Shown here in pieces: positions 35,437 to 45,161 of a stretch of DNA of 64,000 nt. The first letter of the stretch is position 1. Every line of letters starts with the position of its first letter. The DNA lies in contig CAJMSX010000002.1 of the NCBI GenBank assembly GCA_905216195.1, positions 55,306-119,305 on the forward strand, written 5' to 3'. A model generated the notes under the pieces. That model was not told where the DNA came from and searched no databases. It saw only the letters and a list, made by a program, of their open reading frames with translations. Source of the stretch: an uncultured bacterium. Its GTDB lineage: Bacteria > Bacteroidota > Bacteroidia > Bacteroidales > Marinifilaceae. The position numbers and the translations under genes are program-made.

Positions 35437-37737
35437 TTAAAAAGAAATCTTTACTCCCGCAAAATAAGTGCGAGGCAGCATCGGACCGTAAATATAACCC
35501 GAATCCCTGTCGATACCCTGATCAAAATCCGATTGATAAGCGTCGAAGATATTCTTGATTCCCGCCTGGAATTGTACCACTGCTTCCTTATAGACGGGGA
35601 TATCGTAAGCCAGTTTCATCTCCATATCGAAAAAATCCGGAGTCGTAACGGCTATGTCGGCAGGAATTACTCCGGCCATATGGGGAACCAGCATTTTACC
35701 GGTATAGGTACCGGAAAGAGCGACCGTCATCTTTTTCAGCGGATTCACCGAAGCTGTAAAATATCCGTATACATCGGGTGTCCGGAATATTTTCTTTTCC
35801 GGAGCCACATCCGGATCGTCGCTCCACGCTTCGGGATGCTTGTATTTACTGTTTTGGAAAGTCGCTCCCAATTGTAATTCGAACCAACGGGTAAAAATAG
35901 CCCGTCCCTCCAGATTGACACCCATCACCTCGGCCCCGGAACCGTTACGGCGTTCTTTAATTTGGATACCGTCCTCAGAACCCATATCTTCCAACACAAA
36001 CACGTCTTTCAGTTTCGTATAAAAACCTTCCGCCAGAAAATTCACCTGCACTTCGCCGAAACGGTAATACATATCCGCCGAAACGCTGACACTCTGCGAC
36101 CTTTCTTCCTTTAAGTCGGGACTGACCCGTATCATACTTATTTCTCCCCCTACTGCAGCGATATGCAGGTCTTCGTCGAAAGTCTGAGGGGCCCGGAATC
36201 CTACGGAATAACTGGCCCGGAGATTCAGGTCGGGAGTAACATTGTAACGCAGGTTCACCCTCGGACTGAAAATGACCCGCTTCAGCATATTGTGCTTGTC
36301 CAAACGGCCGCCGAGCAAAATGCTCCATTTGTCGTTTTTCCACTCATTTTGCAGAAAAGCGCTGGCGATACGGGTCGTCTGGGATATGCTCCGGTGATAG
36401 CCTTCTACCCGGTCCGTCAAATGATCGTAGTTGAATTCCGCTCCGAGCGTGAGATCGGAAGGCATAAACAAAAGACGGTCGAAATGATAAAAATACTGGC
36501 CTCCTCCGACATACGTCCAATCCTTCGTATTTCCGTAGGCGTCGGGATTTTGCTTAATACCGTAATAACTGTGGCGGTCGACGTGCTGAAAAGAGGAAAA
36601 TAAACTGAACCGGTGTTTCTCGTCCGGAGAATAATAATCGAATTTCAAACTGCCGTTATTGATATCATGATTGACTTCCTCCGCAATATTCGCTTCGTGA
36701 GGCGGACGATCCAGCAAATCCCCTCCCCTTCTGTACTCCTGAATCGTATGATATTCGGCCGTAATTCGGGAATAAGTTCCCGTTTTCAGGAAAGAACGCA
36801 TTCCGAGTGTCTTTCCCCTCAATTTCGGCAATTCCGTAAATCCGTCTCCGTCATGATCGTAACCGGAACGATAACGGGACTGAGCGAACACATACAAGCC
36901 GGCTTTCCGGTTATCTCCGACCAAAGAAGCATTCAGGGAAGTTACATTATCGAAAGCGTGGCTGCCGGCGGGTACGCTCAGATTGTGCGAAACCCGGGCG
37001 GTATTCCGGATAGGCTCCTTGGTAATAATATTGATGGTCCCCGCTATAGCCGAAGAACCGAACAAAGCACTTCCTCCTCCCCGCATCACTTCTACCCGCT
37101 CTATCATATTCGCCGGAATCTGTTCCAGTCCGTAGACTCCGCTGAGCGCACTGAATACCGGACGGGAATCGATCAGGATTTGGGTATAGGGTCCGTCCAA
37201 TCCATTGATACGTACCTGTTGAAAACCGCAATTCTGGCAATTATTCTCCACCCGCACTCCCGGTTGAAAACTCAATCCCTGCGCGAGACAAGCCGCCGAG
37301 GTCCTTTCGAACAATTTATCGTCCAGCACTTTCACCAGATTCGGAGCCATACGCCGGGTCGTTTCATTCCGGTTGGCCGAAACGACCACCTCGTCCAAGC
37401 TCACGGCGTCTTCTTCTGCTTCGAAATTAATCTCCAGCGTTTTCCCTTTTTTCAATACCACTTCCCGCTCTATCGTCTTGTATCCCATCGACTTCAGCAT
37501 TAATACGAATTTTCCCTCGGGCAGATTTTTCAGGAAATAATGTCCCGAAGCATCGGTAGTCGTCCCTAAAGTGGTTCCCTTCAGCATAAGGGTGATAAAC
37601 GGCAAATGTTCCCGTGTTTTTTTATCGATCACATGTCCGTATATATTGGCATCCGTAGGCTTCAATTCCGGCGGGATAGCCGTCGATTTCAAATTCCAAG
37701 ACAAACCTAAAAACAACAATATCACTAATTTATTCAT
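35437..37737 (-). CDS. TonB-dependent outer-membrane receptor with CxxC plug motif
   Basis: The 766-aa protein has a signal peptide, a carboxypeptidase-like N-terminal domain (GTTTDASGHYFLKN), a TonB-box-like SLDEVVVSANR, a plug with VRVENNCQNCGFQQVRING and MRGGGSALFGSSAIAGTINI, and a barrel ending RTYFAGVKISF. It resembles colicin/haem/siderophore-type receptors rather than SusC, and no SusD accompanies it. The Cys-x2-Cys in the plug and the His-rich small protein encoded just upstream on the same strand suggest a metal or metal-chelate ligand. This assignment is an inference; the transporter class itself is secure. Confidence 0.9.
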   Translation of the reverse strand: MNKLVILLFLGLSWNLKSTAIPPELKPTDANIYGHVIDKKTREHLPFITLMLKGTTLGTTTDASGHYFLKNLPEGKFVLMLKSMGYKTIEREVVLKKGKTLEINFEAEEDAVSLDEVVVSANRNETTRRMAPNLVKVLDDKLFERTSAACLAQGLSFQPGVRVENNCQNCGFQQVRINGLDGPYTQILIDSRPVFSALSGVYGLEQIPANMIERVEVMRGGGSALFGSSAIAGTINIITKEPIRNTARVSHNLSVPAGSHAFDNVTSLNASLVGDNRKAGLYVFAQSRYRSGYDHDGDGFTELPKLRGKTLGMRSFLKTGTYSRITAEYHTIQEYRRGGDLLDRPPHEANIAEEVNHDINNGSLKFDYYSPDEKHRFSLFSSFQHVDRHSYYGIKQNPDAYGNTKDWTYVGGGQYFYHFDRLLFMPSDLTLGAEFNYDHLTDRVEGYHRSISQTTRIASAFLQNEWKNDKWSILLGGRLDKHNMLKRVIFSPRVNLRYNVTPDLNLRASYSVGFRAPQTFDEDLHIAAVGGEISMIRVSPDLKEERSQSVSVSADMYYRFGEVQVNFLAEGFYTKLKDVFVLEDMGSEDGIQIKERRNGSGAEVMGVNLEGRAIFTRWFELQLGATFQNSKYKHPEAWSDDPDVAPEKKIFRTPDVYGYFTASVNPLKKMTVALSGTYTGKMLVPHMAGVIPADIAVTTPDFFDMEMKLAYDIPVYKEAVVQFQAGIKNIFDAYQSDFDQGIDRDSGYIYGPMLPRTYFAGVKISF

Positions 37738-38077
37738 AAGATTTACTTTTTAAAAAGATGCCGTCTCCCGGAAAAACCGGAACACACTACACGTATTTCC
37801 CCGGTTCCGGAGACACATCCCGTTTATGATTTTCCCTTACCGCTGCTTACCGGCAATGGGAAAAATACAACAGCAATAATTAAACTCTCAGAGGTAAAAA
37901 AGGATTTACGGATGAAAAGCGAAATCCGGGCTTGAAACAAGGCTCTACCCTTCGGAAGAAAGATTCCGAAACCGGATATCTCCCAGCCAAAGAGAAAGAA
38001 ATAACCGGCAGCGGTTACCTCCTTACTTTCGCTGCGCCGGACCGCCCGTGCGGCTTACGCCTGAAAATCCGTAAAAT
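37738..38077 (-). other. Spacer between the His-rich gene and the TonB receptor gene
   Basis: This 340-bp stretch holds no supportable gene. Near 37763-37814 is an imperfect inverted repeat (CCGGAAC ... GTTCCGG, with flanking GTCTCC/GGAGAC) in what would be the receptor's 5' leader. I looked for a cobalamin-type conserved box and did not see one. Confidence 0.35.
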
Positions 38078-38443
38078 TCATCCCCGGACAGGAGGGGCGC
38101 GTAAAAAGAGGGTGCCGGGTAAGGCTTCCAGAAAAACAAATTCCAGCGCCTTTTTCAACTCAGCGGAAACAGCCTTAGCGTAGGTTCCGAAATGAACCTG
38201 AAAAACCACATCCGAAGTCGAACTGAAAGAAGAAACGGAATGAATCAACTGAAATCCTGCCGGACTATGGGTGTGCAAAGGCTGCCCCGGGACAGCTTTC
38301 TTAAAAGGGTGAGAGTGAACGATCGTAACCCCGTCAACCACGTGAACGTGGGTATAAAACGAAATAACTCCGATATACCCCGTAAAAAGGATCAGAAGGA
38401 AAAACCTGCTTATTTCGTTTAGAACACGCTTCACTTTTAACAT
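38078..38443 (-). CDS. Small His-rich membrane-anchored or secreted protein
   Basis: The 121-aa protein has one hydrophobic N-terminal segment (about 13-30) followed by a His-rich stretch, THVHVVDGVTIVHSHPF, and LHTHS. Proteins with this pattern occur beside TonB receptors in Bacteroidota and probably bind zinc, copper or a similar metal in the periplasm; I know of no proven function. It is transcribed from a well-formed promoter and is the first gene before the TonB receptor. Confidence 0.7.
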   Translation of the reverse strand: MLKVKRVLNEISRFFLLILFTGYIGVISFYTHVHVVDGVTIVHSHPFKKAVPGQPLHTHSPAGFQLIHSVSSFSSTSDVVFQVHFGTYAKAVSAELKKALEFVFLEALPGTLFLRAPPVRG

Positions 38444-38460
38444 TTCAGAAGATCAGGCAG

Positions 38461-38491
38461 CAAAAATAAACAAAACCCGTCAATCTCCAAA
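38461..38491 (-). promoter_or_regulatory. Complete Bacteroidota promoter for the His-rich gene/TonB receptor
   Basis: On the minus strand TTTG (38488-38491), a 19-bp spacer and TATTTTTG (38461-38468) match the -33/-7 consensus exactly. It lies 18 bp before the His-rich gene's start. Confidence 0.7.
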
Positions 38492-38601
38492 ACCGCAGGA
38501 AGAAATTCCACCGTTACCGCTCTTGGTTTATCCCCTCCTTCTTCCGTTCCGCACAGAGGCAGAAGCACTTCAGGGAATGGGATAATATTCAAAAATTTGA
38601 T

Positions 38602-38609
38602 TAATTTTG
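38602..38609 (+). promoter_or_regulatory. Bacteroidota-type -7 box for the lipoprotein gene
   Basis: TAATTTTG matches TAnnTTTG, 28 bp before the ATG at 38638. Its position argues against the earlier in-frame TTG at 38623 as start. Confidence 0.5.
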
Positions 38610-38637
38610 GAAATTCAAACCATTGAAAATAGAAAAT

Positions 38638-40089
38638 ATGGAAAAAATAGGGTATGTTTTTGGACTAATCATCTTGTTACTCGCTTGCCGGTCCGGTTTG
38701 AAACCGAACGAATATGCGGTCATAGCAGGAAAAGGCATTCTGGAAGATACGGCCTGGCACCGGGTGGCCGAAACGCTTACGGATAAACACGGAGCTACAC
38801 TGTTGAGTTACCGGGAAGATCCCGCCGAATTGCTGACCCGGTTGCGGCAGGTCCGCCCGCGCTACGTCGCCATTGTGGAAAAACCGGAAAATATCGGCCG
38901 CGATTATGTCATCCGTTTAAATCAGTTGAGCCGGAAAATCGACGGGGATATCTACGCCGACTTTCTCTGGGGGATCATTACCGGTTACGACGCTTCGAAC
39001 GCGATGCGGATGGTGGACAACAGCACCCGGCCGCTGGTGGTGAAGAATGCTGTCGCCACCATTATGGAACTGCATAGCGGCAAATGGTTTGACCGCTACG
39101 CCTGGGTAGACGATCACCGCAAAGGCTTGTGGGGTGAAAAAAAATCACCGGCCGATTCTATCCACACCTATAGGATTCCGCCCGAGGATATTTTACGCAA
39201 ATTCTACGATCTCTATGCCGAATATGACCCCGATTTAATCGTGACGGCCGCTCACGCTACTGAAAAAAATCTGGAAATGCCGTTTTCCCTGGGAAATATA
39301 AAAGCTAAAAACGGAACACTCTATGCGGATTTCCCGGACCAACCGCAGAACCTAAAAGAGAGCGGAAAAAGAAAAGTATACTTGCCCATCGGGAATTGTC
39401 TGATCGGAAATGTCAACCGCACGAAAGAAAGTATGGCCATCGCCTGGATGAATAGCGGGAATGCCGCCACCATGGTGGGATATGTCGTGACCACCTGGCA
39501 CGGACGCAACGGTTGGGGAGGCTTGAAATACTGGCTCACCACCCCCGGACGATACACCCTGGCCGAAGCCATATATCTGAACCAACAGGACTTTTTATGC
39601 CAGATGAACGAATGGGATCCTAAATTTACCGAACTCCCTTATCCTTTCGACGCCCCGAAAGAATTCGAAGCCGGGAGGAAACTGATCGCCGATAGCACCG
39701 GTATACAACATCCGACCCACGACCAGCTCGGTTTTCTGCACGACCGGGATGTACTGGCCTATTACGGAGATCCCAAATGGAACGTCACCCTGCAGCAAAT
39801 CCCGGCTGAAAACGACTTTCAGGTCACTTCCTCCAGAAAAGGGAAAACCTGTACGGTCACCATACGAACCGCCCCTGATTTCAACCTGGAAAGGATGAAA
39901 GGCGACCATTTCAAACAGGAACATGTGCTGGATTTACCCTTCAGTTATTTTTTTCCGGAACGCCTGAACCACCCCCGTCTGAAAAAGGGCCAGCCGTGGA
40001 AAGCCGCAGTCGATGAAAATTTTCTCCTGATTTATAATGCGGACTTCGAACCCGGAAAAACCTATACGGTGGAACTGGACATCGACTGA
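38638..40089 (+). CDS. Lipoprotein of unknown function with clan CD (C25-like) peptidase features
   Basis: The 483-aa protein has a lipoprotein signal (IILLLAC, Cys17). The body has two suggestive motifs: VTAAHATEKN (His) and, after a hydrophobic strand, VYLPIGNCLIGNVN (Cys), followed by WMNSGNAATMVGYVVTTWHG. A His motif followed by a Cys at the end of a beta strand is the layout of clan CD cysteine peptidases such as gingipains and caspases. Sequence identity to a named family could not be confirmed by eye, so the peptidase call is tentative. It is monocistronic, ends before a large hairpin, and probably sits in the outer membrane or periplasm. Confidence 0.6.
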   Translation: MEKIGYVFGLIILLLACRSGLKPNEYAVIAGKGILEDTAWHRVAETLTDKHGATLLSYREDPAELLTRLRQVRPRYVAIVEKPENIGRDYVIRLNQLSRKIDGDIYADFLWGIITGYDASNAMRMVDNSTRPLVVKNAVATIMELHSGKWFDRYAWVDDHRKGLWGEKKSPADSIHTYRIPPEDILRKFYDLYAEYDPDLIVTAAHATEKNLEMPFSLGNIKAKNGTLYADFPDQPQNLKESGKRKVYLPIGNCLIGNVNRTKESMAIAWMNSGNAATMVGYVVTTWHGRNGWGGLKYWLTTPGRYTLAEAIYLNQQDFLCQMNEWDPKFTELPYPFDAPKEFEAGRKLIADSTGIQHPTHDQLGFLHDRDVLAYYGDPKWNVTLQQIPAENDFQVTSSRKGKTCTVTIRTAPDFNLERMKGDHFKQEHVLDLPFSYFFPERLNHPRLKKGQPWKAAVDENFLLIYNADFEPGKTYTVELDID

Positions 40090-40106
40090 ACCCCCTGTCC
40101 TCCCCC

Positions 40107-40176
40107 CTTTTCTTACCGGAAATCCCGGCCGCCGGCCGATCCTGAAACGGCCGGCAACGGAATCCGGTAAGAAAAG
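40107..40176. terminator. Large bidirectional terminator
   Basis: A 14-bp perfect stem (CTTTTCTTACCGGA with TCCGGTAAGAAAAG) contains an inner 8-bp stem (GCCGGCCG with CGGCCGGC). It separates two convergent genes and has A/T tracts on both sides, so it can end transcription from either direction. Confidence 0.8.
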
Positions 40177-40200
40177 AAGCGGGAATAAGAAATAACTCCG

Positions 40201-40935
40201 TTATTTTTTAACAGCTGAAACGATCAGCATCATAGGCCGCCTGAGTTCGTTCTCCATACCCGGAACGAGGTCGAAAAGCCTGCGGTCGGGTTCGGGCTCC
40301 GCCACCTCCTTAATTTCAAAACCGGCCCGAACCAAACTGTTGATATAAGTCGTCAGCGTTTTGTGAAATTTAGTCACTTTTTCTCCGAGAAAATCCGTTT
40401 CCCGTATCCCTTCCGTAAAATAACGATCTACCGGCCAATGTAACGGCTTTCCGTTTTCATCGTAATACCAGTCCTGACTGCCGGAAGCCGTAAAAACCGG
40501 ATGCTCTACGGAAAATACAAATACTCCGCCGGGAGTCAGGCACCGATTAACTTTCAGGCAAATTTCCCCGAAAAACTCCAGATAATGAAAAGTCAGCGAA
40601 CTGATGACGATCTCAAAAGAATCCGGTACAAAGTCATAATCCTCTATCGCCATACGGAAGTATTCTATGGAAGGATCCGAATGATGTTTCTGGGCTTCAG
40701 ACAGCATTTTTTCCGATAAATCAACTCCTACGGCCGAAACAGCTCCTTGCTCGATCGCATATTGACAATGCCAACCGAAACCACATCCCAGGTCCAGGAC
40801 CCGCTTCCCCTTGAAATCCGGTAACATTTTTTGCAACACATGCCATTCCCCGGCTCCTTTCAAACCCATTATCGAACGGGACATTTGTTTATACCGATTA
40901 AAAAAAAGCTCGTCGTCGTATTTATTTTCTTTCAT
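40201..40935 (-). CDS. Class I SAM-dependent methyltransferase
   Basis: The 244-aa cytosolic protein has the SAM-binding motif VLDLGCGFGWHC (about residues 45-56), VGVDLSEKML (motif II), and ISSLTFHYLEFF with GGVFVFSVEHPVF (post-motifs). It belongs to the broad UbiE/Tam-like group; no substrate can be given. It is alone on the minus strand and shows no functional link to its neighbours. Confidence 0.85.
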   Translation of the reverse strand: MKENKYDDELFFNRYKQMSRSIMGLKGAGEWHVLQKMLPDFKGKRVLDLGCGFGWHCQYAIEQGAVSAVGVDLSEKMLSEAQKHHSDPSIEYFRMAIEDYDFVPDSFEIVISSLTFHYLEFFGEICLKVNRCLTPGGVFVFSVEHPVFTASGSQDWYYDENGKPLHWPVDRYFTEGIRETDFLGEKVTKFHKTLTTYINSLVRAGFEIKEVAEPEPDRRLFDLVPGMENELRRPMMLIVSAVKK

Positions 40936-41164
40936 AATTCTTTTTCAATAGAGGCGGGCTTATCCGCTTTCTGGCAGCTGCCTTTTAGTTTTAACTCATC
41001 CCGGCGGATATTCATTCTATTCCCCCTGAAAAAATTTCCCGCCGTTTATTTTCGTATCACCGCAGCCGAGGCGAAGATAAAAGAAGTATTTATGTGAAAC
41101 GCTACCGGAAAGTGAAAAATTGTAAAATTTTGAGAATTTATATTTTATAACTTACAAAAAACTT

Positions 41165-41172
41165 TAACTTTG
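41165..41172 (+). promoter_or_regulatory. Bacteroidota-type -7 box for the fucosidase gene
   Basis: TAACTTTG is an exact TAnnTTTG match, 50 bp upstream of the start codon. The -33 region is AT-rich without a clear TTTG. Confidence 0.5.
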
Positions 41173-41222
41173 TTACAAAATACTCGATATAAGGAACTTT
41201 TTAAAGTTTACCGGGAAAGGAT

Positions 41223-42620
41223 ATGAAAAAAAAATTTGTAGTCTTATTGGAATTCTGCTTCTTCATCGGATTCGGTCAGCTTACACCCGCGCAAGTGCCT
41301 TCCTATTGTTGGCCGGAAGAACCAGAAGTACTTCGGAAACTGGATCAATGGCAAGATCAGAAATTCGGAATGCTGATACATTGGGGACTTTATTCGATAC
41401 CCGGAATCGTCGAATCCTGGTCTATTTGTTCCGAAGAAGAAGACTGGATTCCCCGGGACAGCGCCTGCTCTTACGAAGCATATAAAAAATGGTATTGGAA
41501 TTTAATAAACGACTTCAATCCCACCTGCTTTAATCCCGAACAATGGGCCGAAACGGCCAAAGAAGCCGGCATGCGCTATGTAATCTTCACCACCAAACAT
41601 CACGACGGCTTCAACATGTTCAATACCGCCTATTCCGAATTTTCGATTGCCAAAGGCCCGTTCGGAAATAATCCCCGCTCCGATGTGGCGAAATATGTAT
41701 TCGACGCTTTTCGCCAGAAAAATTTTATGATCGGCGCTTATTTTTCCAAACCCGATTGGCATTCCGAATATTACTGGTGGCCCCGTTATGCTACTCCCCG
41801 GCGTTCTGAAAATTACAATATCGAAAAAAATCCCTGGCGATGGGAGCAATTCAAAACCTTTACCTACAATCAGCTTTCCGAATTGATGCACAATTACGGT
41901 CCCCTCGACATTTTATGGCTGGACGGAGGATGGGTGAATGTGCCCGGACGAAAATCCCGGTTAGACATGCCCCGGATTGCGGAAATGGCCCGCCGGGCAC
42001 AACCGGGGATATTGATCGTGGACCGTATGATTCAAGGGAAATATGAAAATTATCAAACCCCGGAACAACAAATTCCGGACACCTTATTACCTCATCCCTG
42101 GGAAACCTGTATGACCCTCAGCGATAACTGGGGATATGTCCCCGAGGCCAAATACAAATCCCCGGAACTCATCGTCAGCCGATTGATCGAGATTGTTGCC
42201 AAAGGAGGTTGCCTGGCTCTGGGAGTAGGACCGACTCCCGAAGGACTTCTGCCGGAAGAAGCGGTCGAATGCCTGCACACCATCGGAGAATGGCTGAACC
42301 GGAACGGAAAAGCCATCTATTCCACCCGTCCCGCCTCTCCCTATCAAAACAACGGAGTCTGGTTCACCCGCAGCAAAGACCGAAAAACATACTATGCTTT
42401 ATACGCTAAGCCGGAAGAACAAAAATTTCCCGCTTATATCGAATGGGAAAATCACGTCCCCCGGACCGGCAGTAAAATAATCTGTCTGCAAAACGGGAAA
42501 AAGGTAAAATGGGAAAAACGGGGACAACGGGTACGCATCCGTCTTCCCAAAGATCTGAACACACCCATCCATGCTCTGGCATTTGCTTTCCTTCCAGAAA
42601 ACCCAGCTATAACCGAATGA
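41223..42620 (+). CDS. GH29 alpha-L-fucosidase, exported
   Basis: The 465-aa protein has a signal peptide (cleavage near TPAQ), then the GH29 catalytic barrel: FGMLIHWGLYSIPG, YVIFTTKHHDGFNMF, and the expected nucleophile Asp234 in DILWLDGGW. It removes alpha-L-fucose from host or dietary glycans in the periplasm or at the surface. A short C-terminal beta domain follows (from about 370). It is monocistronic and not next to either SusC/SusD pair. DNA beyond its stop changes visibly in composition towards A+T. Confidence 0.9.
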   Translation: MKKKFVVLLEFCFFIGFGQLTPAQVPSYCWPEEPEVLRKLDQWQDQKFGMLIHWGLYSIPGIVESWSICSEEEDWIPRDSACSYEAYKKWYWNLINDFNPTCFNPEQWAETAKEAGMRYVIFTTKHHDGFNMFNTAYSEFSIAKGPFGNNPRSDVAKYVFDAFRQKNFMIGAYFSKPDWHSEYYWWPRYATPRRSENYNIEKNPWRWEQFKTFTYNQLSELMHNYGPLDILWLDGGWVNVPGRKSRLDMPRIAEMARRAQPGILIVDRMIQGKYENYQTPEQQIPDTLLPHPWETCMTLSDNWGYVPEAKYKSPELIVSRLIEIVAKGGCLALGVGPTPEGLLPEEAVECLHTIGEWLNRNGKAIYSTRPASPYQNNGVWFTRSKDRKTYYALYAKPEEQKFPAYIEWENHVPRTGSKIICLQNGKKVKWEKRGQRVRIRLPKDLNTPIHALAFAFLPENPAITE

Positions 42621-42823
42621 AAATCAACCAAGTATCCGACAATGCAAAAAGAAAGTTTTCAGCTTTTTGATTGCGTGGAGTGATAAGAGGCAACCCAATT
42701 ACACAGGGTTATACTATCATGTTTATCAAAAAAATGCTACATATATTTTGATATTTAAACTATTATTTGTTATTTAGCGTTTGGATAGAATAATTTATCC
42801 GTAATTTATAAATTTACAAACTT

Positions 42824-43027
42824 ATGGACCAAACGAAATTTTCTCAGAATGAACTTTTAGAGATGGAATCTTTGAAAGTTCGGGGCGGTACTTCTGCGAA
42901 TGCTATGACACAAGGCGGATGTATTAATATTCCAGCAGGTTGTGGTTTGGACGTAGATGAAGACAAATGTGTAAACCATGCCCCTGGCTGCGGTTCTCAT
43001 ATTGATCCTACAAAGGACTCTAAGTAA
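42824..43027 (+). CDS. Double-Gly precursor peptide (RiPP/bacteriocin-like), locus A
   Basis: This 67-aa peptide has a leader ending in NELLEMESLKVRGG (Gly21-Gly22), the form cut by C39 peptidases, matching the GG-type natural-product precursors of Bacteroidales. The core has four Cys (33, 40, 49, 56) arranged as two copies of C-[IV]-N-x3-G-C-G (CINIPAGCG and CVNHAPGCG). There is no radical SAM or other maturase in this locus, so disulfides between the Cys are the simplest expectation. It is followed by a barrel protein and a C39 exporter gene on the same strand. Biological activity is unknown. Confidence 0.75.
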   Translation: MDQTKFSQNELLEMESLKVRGGTSANAMTQGGCINIPAGCGLDVDEDKCVNHAPGCGSHIDPTKDSK

Positions 43028-43063
43028 GTAATATAAAAACCCAAGGTTAATACATCAGTTTAA

Positions 43064-45154
43064 ATGCTAATCAGAAAAACATATAGTATAATCAGTTTGC
43101 TCTTGCTTGTTCAATCTGCTTATTCTCAAGAATTGACAGATAGTACAAAGGTTCACACACTGGATGAAGTCGTAGTTAAAGCAGAGCGGATTATCCACAA
43201 AGGAGATCACGATGTCTTATACCTGTTCAAGGAGAACAAGAATTTCGGCACAAATGCTTTGGATGCAGTATCCTCATTGGGGTTGTTTAAAACATCCATT
43301 AATGAGACCTTTCTTGAATCCTGGGACAGGCAGGAAGTCTTCATCCTCATCAACGGAGTTCCATCCACAGCATTCGACCTAAGAGGGTATAAAGGAGAGG
43401 ATATTAAAAAAGTAGAGTATTATTCTATAGCCCCGCCTCAATATATGGGTATGACAGAGGGACCGGTGGCGAATGTGATTATCAAGAAACGGCATGACAG
43501 ATCGTATTCCGGTTATTTCAATACATCCAATGCGGTAAATACAGGTTATGGAACCAATCAGGTGGATTTGACCTATGCAGACTCCCTTAATCAGGTAAAA
43601 TTAGGTTATCTGCTAGACTATCGGAACATAGGGGAAATAGATAATCAGACTGATTTTATCTATAGTCCCCAATTTCAATCCAAATACAGGGGTACGACCC
43701 GCTATGAAGGCCAATATCATAATATCAGCGCCTCCTATCAGCGTTATCAAGGCAGGCATCTTTTCAATGCGAAATTATACTCCATAATTGATCCTTCACA
43801 GGAAAAGGAGAAAAGGACAGGAAAGATTACAACAGACGGGATAAATTACCAGGGCAAGGGGTTAAGTACGCTCAAGAGCCCTTCAAATCTGGTGGCCGTG
43901 GACTTGTATTACCGATACCTGTTGAAAGAAGATCGTTTGTTTGCCATCAATGTGGTGAACACATTGGGAACGAGCTCCTCCAATTCGGAACAATCGATGA
44001 TTTCGGATAATCCAGGGAATAACAACTATGATTATGATATCCATTCAAAAATAGATAACAACTCATACTCATTCATTACGCATGCCATGTTTGTAACGCC
44101 TCTCTGGGATGGGTCATTCAGCGTGGGCTCCCGATATGAGTACAAGCAGCTTAACCAAACCTCCTTTGACTCCAAGTATAAACCCTATTCGCATAAAGAG
44201 CTCCTAAACGCAGGCGGCGTATGGCGGTGGAATACCCTCTCATTTGTTCCGACTGTTGGTATGACCATCTTCAAACAAACCTCTTCAGACAGGTCTCAGA
44301 CCTCTGTGTTGCCCTATTTCCGGCTTTATTCCGATTGGTGGGGAGAGGGAAAAATGAAAGGTACCTCGGTGCAATTAACCCTGACGATGCGTAATTTATC
44401 ACCCGCTCTGAATGAAATTACCGAAAGTGAAACCTATCTGGATCCCTGGTTCGCTGCTGTAGGAAATCCCAAATTAAAAGATTATTGGACTACTTCCGGT
44501 AAGCTGGCTTTTCTTTATCTTTCCCCCAATAATAAGAACCAGATAATATTTATGGTGCAGCCTTCCTATGCTCATAATAAAACGGCCACTACCATCATAA
44601 AGACAGAGGATAAGGTGCTACTGCAACCGCAGAATATCGGAGGCGATTTCGAATGTCGGTTTGATTTGCAAGGTAGTTGGTATCCCTTCAAATGGTTAGA
44701 AATTTCCCCCTATGTAGAATATTACATTTCCCGGTTTAAAACGCCCTCACAAAAAGTCAACTTTAATTATGGCCGCATAGGTGGGACTGTAGCTACCACC
44801 TTCAACAATCTGGCAGTGATTTTCTATATCAATTCACCGACAAAAAAGTATGATGGAGATTTACTCTCCCGGGGAAGTCTTCAATATGCAGGGAAATTTC
44901 AGTACAAGCTTGGAAATTGGTCTGTAGGTTCCATGTATAATTATTCGGGGCACAACAATTACACGGTGGCAGACTTACCCGTTTTCAGGTATTATAAGAA
45001 TAAAGATTCGAAGCCACTTCATCATATGGTGCGTTTGACGGCAACCTATACTTTCTCTGTCGGTCGTTCCAGAAGACATGATGGAAAGGTCCTGAACGAG
45101 TCAATTGAAGGCAATACAGATTTAGGCAAGTTTAATAAAGCGGAGTTAAAATAA
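43064..45154 (+). CDS. Outer-membrane beta-barrel (TonB-receptor-like) protein, locus A
   Basis: The 696-aa protein has a signal peptide (ending SAYSQ), a TonB-box-like HTLDEVVVKAERI, a plug-like domain (VFILINGVPSTAFDL, GPVANVIIKK) and a barrel of the OMP_b-brl family. It lacks the carboxypeptidase-like domain of its counterpart at 55838. It stands between a double-Gly peptide and a C39 ABC exporter, a position in which such proteins may release or take up the peptide across the outer membrane. Which direction applies cannot be told from sequence. Confidence 0.85.
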   Translation: MLIRKTYSIISLLLLVQSAYSQELTDSTKVHTLDEVVVKAERIIHKGDHDVLYLFKENKNFGTNALDAVSSLGLFKTSINETFLESWDRQEVFILINGVPSTAFDLRGYKGEDIKKVEYYSIAPPQYMGMTEGPVANVIIKKRHDRSYSGYFNTSNAVNTGYGTNQVDLTYADSLNQVKLGYLLDYRNIGEIDNQTDFIYSPQFQSKYRGTTRYEGQYHNISASYQRYQGRHLFNAKLYSIIDPSQEKEKRTGKITTDGINYQGKGLSTLKSPSNLVAVDLYYRYLLKEDRLFAINVVNTLGTSSSNSEQSMISDNPGNNNYDYDIHSKIDNNSYSFITHAMFVTPLWDGSFSVGSRYEYKQLNQTSFDSKYKPYSHKELLNAGGVWRWNTLSFVPTVGMTIFKQTSSDRSQTSVLPYFRLYSDWWGEGKMKGTSVQLTLTMRNLSPALNEITESETYLDPWFAAVGNPKLKDYWTTSGKLAFLYLSPNNKNQIIFMVQPSYAHNKTATTIIKTEDKVLLQPQNIGGDFECRFDLQGSWYPFKWLEISPYVEYYISRFKTPSQKVNFNYGRIGGTVATTFNNLAVIFYINSPTKKYDGDLLSRGSLQYAGKFQYKLGNWSVGSMYNYSGHNNYTVADLPVFRYYKNKDSKPLHHMVRLTATYTFSVGRSRRHDGKVLNESIEGNTDLGKFNKAELK

Positions 45155-45161
45155 CATAAAA

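Noticed and set aside
36613..37503. A 296-codon open frame on the plus strand
   Set aside because: It is antisense to the TonB receptor, whose motifs are unambiguous; composition looks like a shadow frame.
37738..38077. Cobalamin riboswitch before the TonB receptor
   Set aside because: The conserved B12-box sequence is not present; only a generic inverted repeat was found.
42620..42823. Promoter of the locus A precursor
   Set aside because: A TTTG at 42780 with an 18-bp spacer meets only a poor -7 match (TAATTTAT), so no promoter is annotated.
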